Assembly (NCBI GenBank): GCA_002344965.1
Contig: DDUU01000055.1
Span: 2,929-13,897, forward strand
DNA from: Candidatus Tepidiaquacellales bacterium UBA2330
GTDB taxonomy: Bacteria > Bacteroidota > Ignavibacteria > Tepidaquicellales > Tepidaquicellaceae
Length of the DNA stretch: 10,969 bases
Direction: 5' to 3'
Part shown: positions 6,533 to 10,969 of the stretch, piece by piece
How positions within the stretch are numbered: position 1 is the first letter of the stretch
How the letters are laid out: each line of letters begins with the position of its first letter
Translations under genes and position numbers: made by a program
The notes under the pieces: generated by a model
Database searches by the model: none
The model's input: the letters and a program-made list of their open reading frames with translations, nothing else
Told to the model about the DNA's origin: nothing

Positions 6533-6591
6533 AAACAAAATTTTGTTTAAGAGAAGGTTTAAATATTAATTATTTAAAATGTGATTTTAAA
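6533..6591. terminator. Cluster of AT-rich inverted repeats between convergent genes, possible terminators
   Basis: Three self-complementary elements fill the gap between fmt and the T9SS cargo gene. AAACAAAATTTTGTTT (6533-6548) is a perfect palindrome. TTTAAATA (6558-6565) pairs with TATTTAAA (6571-6578) around 5 nt. TTTAAAAT (6573-6580) pairs with ATTTTAAA (6584-6591) around GTG; the last two share bases and exclude each other. None has a GC-rich stem, so termination in either direction is a guess from position. Confidence 0.3.
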
Positions 6592-6598
6592 ATTTAAT

Positions 6599-7888
6599 TT
6601 ATCTTATAAGAAGCATTTTCCTTGAGGATTTATACTCCCCTGTATTTAAAGTATAAAAATAAATTCCGCTCGAAAGACCGGCAGCATTAAATATAAATTC
6701 ATAACTACCTGCGTTTAAGTTTTCATTAATCAATGTGATTACTTCCTTTCCGGCATTGTCAAAAACCTTCAGTACAGCATTGCCTGACTTTGAAATTTTA
6801 AATTTTATTTTTGTAGACGGATTAAAAGGATTAGGATTATTCTGATATAGATAATATTCATCAGGGATTTCTGAAGAGACCTGATTAACATTTACAGGAT
6901 AATTTTTATACTTATAAATTCTGTCACCTACTGCAAAGGCAAGTGTATCGGAAAGAAATCTGAACCTGTTCAGATTTTCACCCCAACCGGCAAGCGACCA
7001 GTTAGTTCCGCCGTTTGTAGTTTTATAAGTCGGACCTGTCCAGCCTCCTACCCATCCCGTATTATCATTGAGGAAACCAATTCCTTCCTGATCATATTCA
7101 AGAAACGGAATTTCGGTCCAGTTTAAACCTGTGTTTGTAGTTTTAAGAATGTATGATAGTCCTGAACTTCTTTCAATGCTGATGACGCCATTTGTGCGGG
7201 AATGAAAATTTATTTTCCAGCACCATTCCCTTGTCCTGTTAGTTTTATGTACAGTTAACCATGTGGATCCGCCGTCAGTTGTCATTAAGACAACTGCAAC
7301 ACCGTTGGAATAAACGGAAGTGTTATATCCTCCTGCAATCAGACCGGAATCGGGCGACCAGAAATAAGTATCGACAAGAGACCTTGCTTTTGAAGTATCT
7401 GAAAATATAAGATTCCAGGAAACTCCTTTGTCAGTGGTTTTATAAGCTCTTGCGTTTCCGGAATAAGTCCCGCAGGCAACAGCCGTAGTTCCGTTAATAA
7501 TTGATATACCGCAGATACCGCGCGGCGGAGGGTTCGGCAGATTTGTAACCTGTATCCAGTTTGCTCCGCTGTTTGTAGTTCTGAATAATGGTCTGTTAAT
7601 ATCAAGTGTTCCGATAATTCCTTCCTGCGTATTAAAAAATCCTATACTTCGGTTTAATTCAATATTTTCAGCAAAGAGCCAATTCAGACCACCATTAAAT
7701 GTTCTGTAAGTTCCGCCGTCATAATTAATAATCCATCCTGTATTTTCATTAAGAAAAAAAATATCCTCAAATCGAGAAAAAGTAAACGGAGAGTTTGGCA
7801 AAGCTCTCCATTCGGATGATTGAGAGTAAATTTTTTTAAACTGAAACAATAAACAAAACAGAATAAGTGAGAGCAGTTTAAATTTCAT
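6599..7888 (-). CDS. T9SS-exported Ycf48/BNR-like beta-propeller protein
   Basis: This 429-residue secreted protein has an N-terminal signal peptide (about 1-22: KFK, a hydrophobic core, then IYS before Q23). The body carries six copies of the (Y/F/L)-x-TT-x-x-G-x-x-W hairpin typical of Ycf48/photosystem II assembly-like and BNR propellers: YRTFNGGLNW (61-70), FRTTNSGANW (102-111), YKTTDKGVSW (149-158), LMTTDGGSTW (201-210), LKTTNTGLNW (248-257) and YKTTNGGTNW (288-297). The last about 80 residues form a type A T9SS sorting domain, with NPNPFNPSTKIKF (351-363), SGIYFYTL (407-414) and a KMLLIR end. The chain should cross the outer membrane by T9SS and be anchored or released with the tail removed. 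Such propellers in bacteria of this group are mostly uncharacterised; a link to photosystem assembly should not be assumed. ATG at 7888 opens the signal peptide. The gene follows another T9SS cargo gene after 36 bp, suggesting one transcript. Ligand or substrate is unknown. Confidence 0.88.
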   Translation of the reverse strand: MKFKLLSLILFCLLFQFKKIYSQSSEWRALPNSPFTFSRFEDIFFLNENTGWIINYDGGTYRTFNGGLNWLFAENIELNRSIGFFNTQEGIIGTLDINRPLFRTTNSGANWIQVTNLPNPPPRGICGISIINGTTAVACGTYSGNARAYKTTDKGVSWNLIFSDTSKARSLVDTYFWSPDSGLIAGGYNTSVYSNGVAVVLMTTDGGSTWLTVHKTNRTREWCWKINFHSRTNGVISIERSSGLSYILKTTNTGLNWTEIPFLEYDQEGIGFLNDNTGWVGGWTGPTYKTTNGGTNWSLAGWGENLNRFRFLSDTLAFAVGDRIYKYKNYPVNVNQVSSEIPDEYYLYQNNPNPFNPSTKIKFKISKSGNAVLKVFDNAGKEVITLINENLNAGSYEFIFNAAGLSSGIYFYTLNTGEYKSSRKMLLIR

Positions 7889-7924
7889 CAGTTAACTAAT
7901 AAACATTATTTTCTCTTTACTGAT

Positions 7925-10897
7925 TTATTTCAGCAATGTCATTTTTTTGATTTCCGAATAATTTCCGGCAGTTAATCTGAAGAAATAGATCCCGCTGGCA
8001 AAATTTTCACCCCGGAATTCCGCTACATAACTTCCGGCATTCATACTTTGATTAACAAGCGTTTTGACTTCCCTTCCGACTGCATCATAAATTATGAGCT
8101 TTACGTTTTGAGAGCCGCCTGCGATATCAAATTTAATTTTGGTAACCGGATTAAACGGGTTAGGATAATTCTGTGAAAGAGAATATTTATCCGGCACTTC
8201 GGTTGAAATATTATTTATACCTACCATTGCATTTGGTCCGCCTGAAAAACAGATAACTCTTCCAGTGCGGCTGCCGCCGAGAAATTCCGAGCTGAGATTA
8301 CCGTCAATACTTTTTAATCTTGCAACTTGTTCGACAGTGTTACTCGTAGCGCTTCCGAAATTATGCGTGAAAATAATTCTTCCGCTGTCGCCGGAGACAA
8401 CATACAAATTACTGTTTTGAGTACCGGCTATAATTTCAGGGATACCGTCACCTGTAAGATCAGAAAGCTCATCTACACCGTGTATATAATTATTATCGAG
8501 GAATGCCGACCAGAGCACTGACGGCGTTCTGGGATCAACCCTGTAAAGCGACTGAGTGCCGGAAAAAATAATGTCTTTAAAACCATTATTATCAAGATCA
8601 TTTATAAGTCTGATATTTCCGTCAATACTCTGACCGTAATCATTATTCCATATCTGTGTTCCGTTACTTCCTGAGATCATTCTCAGAGAGCCGCTAAAGC
8701 CCACAAACGCTGCGATGTCGGTTACTCCGTCAGAATTTACATCAGGCATTTCTTTTAAATTCCATACAGTGCTTGTCACAGGAAGCGTCCATAAAAATGA
8801 ACCAGTATTTGAAAATCCGTTTATGCCGTATGGTCCGCCGTTGCTGCTGAAATCAATTGCTCCTCCTACTGAGCTCGGAGCAATACTGTGAGTAAACTCT
8901 CCGTTCTGAACAGCATAAAAAATTACAGCTCCGTTAACAGCATTAAGACAAATAGCAGCGTGTCTTCCGTTACCCATACCTTCGCCTGTTGCCGCTACCA
9001 GTACGTCATTAATTCCGTCATTATTATAATCTTTAGTTACATTAAGACCGTTAATATCACCGTCTGAAGTAATGGATGAATCACCGTAAGTCCATAAGAC
9101 TTTTCCTGTCCTGCCGGAAAGTGCATAGACCAGTTCATTATTTCCGCCGGTTCCTATCACAACATCCCGAATACCGTCATTATTAATATCGCCCAAAATC
9201 TGAAGTCCGTCTTCATAAACAACAGAGCCGGATACATTACTGCTTGTCCTTGTATTATGCTTCCATAAAATGTCATCACTTACTGATGAATTTCCGTTAT
9301 AGCAGATAGTCCAGTAGTTATCAGTTGAGATCATCATGTCATTTACGCCGTCGGAATTAACATCAGGTATTTCCTTCATTGCCATAACCTTAAAATTATC
9401 AGAAAAAACATTCGGATTATCGGGAATACTTCCCTGCCACATTATTTCACCAAGAACTGCAGGATTATTAACTCCGGTACCTGAGACCGGAATTTTCAAC
9501 TGCGAAGTATTTCCGGCATTAGAATTGAAGGAAGCTGTGTCAGTAAAATTTGATGCAGTATTCGGATTGAACCAGATCCTGAAAGGAACGGTCTTTTGAG
9601 TATCTATTATAATCGGGAATACAAGACCGACAGTATCTAGTCTGAATCTCTGCGAACTGAAAGTAACTGAATTCAGAGAAAGCTGGGCACTGCCCTGATT
9701 TGTAATATTCAGATATCCGCCGCTAAGAGAGTTTATCCTGCGCAAAGAATAATTTATGGATGAAAGAGAAGAGCCGATATAACTTCCGTTGAATATTCCT
9801 TTACCGTAAAGATTAATTATTTTCTCAGGGGTAACTCCGTCATTGCTGTTAATCCTGAGTTGTCCGGAAACATCACCGAAAGCAACAGGAGAAAATTTCA
9901 AAGTAAAATTTTTAGACTGCGCCGGGGCGATTGTATCCGGTACGTTGTTGGGGTTAAGAGAAAAAACATTGTTAGTAATATTGTAAGCGGAAATTATCAG
10001 ACTGCCGCTTCCTGTATTTGTAATTGTGAATTGTCTGTCATTTGTAGTTCCGATAATAGTATTTCCAAAATCCGCCGAATTCAAGCTAGTAGTGATCTGA
10101 GGATTTCCGGCGCCGGTTACAGAATATTTATATAATGTTCTGAATACAGAAGCAGTGCCTCCAACTCTTTCGGCTACAAGCCAGAGATGCTGACCATCCC
10201 AGTGAAGACCTCTTGGATTACAGTTTCCGTCAGGATCAGGAGATGGAAATGAAAACAGAGTATCCCTTGTAGTTAAACTGTAAGCATAAATTCTTTCCTG
10301 ATCTACGAAAGGAGTAGTATGAAAATAATCATTTACATAAAATACTGTATCGCCTTTTACAGCAATTCCCTGAACCTGTCTTCCGAGCAGAGGAATTGTA
10401 TCAGTTATCAGACGTGTCGTAAGATTAATTTTGTATGCGTAAGCGAAAGGATAAGTTGTAAAGTCCGGAGAATATATAGTAAACCATATACCGCCGTTGT
10501 GATAAGCCAGATCACCGACACCACCTGATGCTCCGCCGATAAGCGAAGGAAGCTGAATTGAATCAACCGCTGCTCCGGAGGTATTTACTTTGTAAAGTCG
10601 CGCTCCTGCAGTTCTGAAATCTTCAGCTACCCAGTAACCCGATCCGTCCCAAACAAGTCCATGATTAAAATCAAAAGGAGTAGTAAGACTGTCTCTGATT
10701 TGTCCTGTTTCCGTAACTTTATAAATACTTCCGTTATTGTCAGTAGCTATTCTTAAAGTATCTCCTATTTTTGTAATACCCCAGAAAGAATTATACTGTG
10801 AATAGTTTGGAAAAGGATAAGTCGCAACTACTGTCTGAGTATATGAATTTGCGGAAGCTAATATTATCCAGATTAATACTAAAATAAATTTTTTCAT
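7925..10897 (-). CDS. Large T9SS-exported multidomain protein with two propeller regions
   Basis: This 990-residue secreted protein starts with a signal peptide (about 1-20, cleavage probably before Q21). Residues about 22-265 look like a YncE or glutamine-cyclotransferase-like propeller, with repeats such as GLVWDGSGYWVAED and GLHWDGQHLWLVAE. Two immunoglobulin-like modules follow at about 267-367 and 370-476. The first, with DFGNTIIG, ITNTGSGSL, FSP and YGKG, fits the choice-of-anchor D/HYDIN-like type. Residues about 480-885 form an FG-GAP/VCBS-like propeller with Ca2+-binding loops DVNSDGVND (512), DINNDGIRD (570), DYNNDGIND (623), DVNSDGVTD (719), DLDNNGFKD (767) and DLTGDGIPE (813), plus a degenerate seventh near 864. 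Strands like SGRTGKVLW between them recall PQQ-type blades. The C-terminal T9SS sorting domain (about 905-990) has YPNPFNPVTKIKFDI (911-925), SGIYFFRL and ends KKMTLLK. Binding to proteins or glycans at the surface is plausible from the fold; no catalytic residues are evident. The ATG at 10897 has only AT-rich DNA upstream within the window. Confidence 0.9.
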   Translation of the reverse strand: MKKFILVLIWIILASANSYTQTVVATYPFPNYSQYNSFWGITKIGDTLRIATDNNGSIYKVTETGQIRDSLTTPFDFNHGLVWDGSGYWVAEDFRTAGARLYKVNTSGAAVDSIQLPSLIGGASGGVGDLAYHNGGIWFTIYSPDFTTYPFAYAYKINLTTRLITDTIPLLGRQVQGIAVKGDTVFYVNDYFHTTPFVDQERIYAYSLTTRDTLFSFPSPDPDGNCNPRGLHWDGQHLWLVAERVGGTASVFRTLYKYSVTGAGNPQITTSLNSADFGNTIIGTTNDRQFTITNTGSGSLIISAYNITNNVFSLNPNNVPDTIAPAQSKNFTLKFSPVAFGDVSGQLRINSNDGVTPEKIINLYGKGIFNGSYIGSSLSSINYSLRRINSLSGGYLNITNQGSAQLSLNSVTFSSQRFRLDTVGLVFPIIIDTQKTVPFRIWFNPNTASNFTDTASFNSNAGNTSQLKIPVSGTGVNNPAVLGEIMWQGSIPDNPNVFSDNFKVMAMKEIPDVNSDGVNDMMISTDNYWTICYNGNSSVSDDILWKHNTRTSSNVSGSVVYEDGLQILGDINNDGIRDVVIGTGGNNELVYALSGRTGKVLWTYGDSSITSDGDINGLNVTKDYNNDGINDVLVAATGEGMGNGRHAAICLNAVNGAVIFYAVQNGEFTHSIAPSSVGGAIDFSSNGGPYGINGFSNTGSFLWTLPVTSTVWNLKEMPDVNSDGVTDIAAFVGFSGSLRMISGSNGTQIWNNDYGQSIDGNIRLINDLDNNGFKDIIFSGTQSLYRVDPRTPSVLWSAFLDNNYIHGVDELSDLTGDGIPEIIAGTQNSNLYVVSGDSGRIIFTHNFGSATSNTVEQVARLKSIDGNLSSEFLGGSRTGRVICFSGGPNAMVGINNISTEVPDKYSLSQNYPNPFNPVTKIKFDIAGGSQNVKLIIYDAVGREVKTLVNQSMNAGSYVAEFRGENFASGIYFFRLTAGNYSEIKKMTLLK

Positions 10898-10969
10898 TTA
10901 GATAATTAATTTTTTTCTAAAAATAGTTTTTATATTGTAATAATATAAGTATTTAAATTAATTGATAAA

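Noticed and set aside
9336..9599. Plus-strand open frame of 87 residues within the large T9SS gene
   Set aside because: It is antisense to the Ig-like and Ca2+-loop coding region, whose domain pattern explains the sequence; similar short frames at 9860-10135 and 7339-7605 are rejected for the same reason.
10930..10948. Inverted repeat TTATATT-GTAAT-AATATAA upstream of the large T9SS gene
   Set aside because: It is composed almost only of A and T in a very AT-rich leader, so chance is the simpler explanation; no promoter box could be tied to it.

Overview
The window is low-GC DNA (by eye, upper 30s percent) from a member of the Bacteroidota/Ignavibacteriota group, most likely an ignavibacterium. 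Two large exported proteins end in a type IX secretion (T9SS) C-terminal sorting domain with the N-x-PNPFNP-x-TKIKF signature that is very common in that lineage. Starts lack clear Shine-Dalgarno sequences, two genes use TTG starts, and TAnnTTTG-type -7 elements typical of Bacteroidota sigma factors lie in two intergenic regions. The lineage is inferred from these traits, not from a phylogenetic marker.

Layout. Positions 1-202 hold no gene. They contain a pyrimidine-rich stretch with a nested palindromic repeat (about 39-121), then an AT-rich leader. A plus-strand orphan P-loop kinase-like protein follows (203-919). It converges on a minus-strand block, transcribed from high to low coordinates: a small MscS-type channel (4866-3994), an EF-G-2-like translational GTPase with altered GTPase motifs (3947-1842) and a TerC-family metal transporter (1681-953). 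A 160-bp gap with a palindrome separates the last two. Divergent from this block is the plus-strand pair def-fmt (4998-5549, 5584-6489), the two enzymes of the N-formylmethionine cycle. Convergent to fmt is a minus-strand pair of T9SS cargo proteins (10897-7925 and 7888-6599), 36 bp apart.

How the genes work together. Fmt formylates initiator Met-tRNA and Def removes the formyl group from nascent proteins, so that pair is a functional unit. The EF-G-2-like factor also belongs to translation but lies apart from the usual ribosomal str operon genes. MscS and TerC are inner-membrane proteins for osmotic relief and probably metal export. The two T9SS cargos are beta-propeller-rich proteins predicted to reach the cell surface or medium. 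All seven main protein families except the P-loop protein can be placed. No tRNA, rRNA, CRISPR array, transposase or phage gene is visible. The points most worth following are the orphan P-loop family, the palindromic repeat at the left edge, the terC leader and the EF-G-2-like GTPase.
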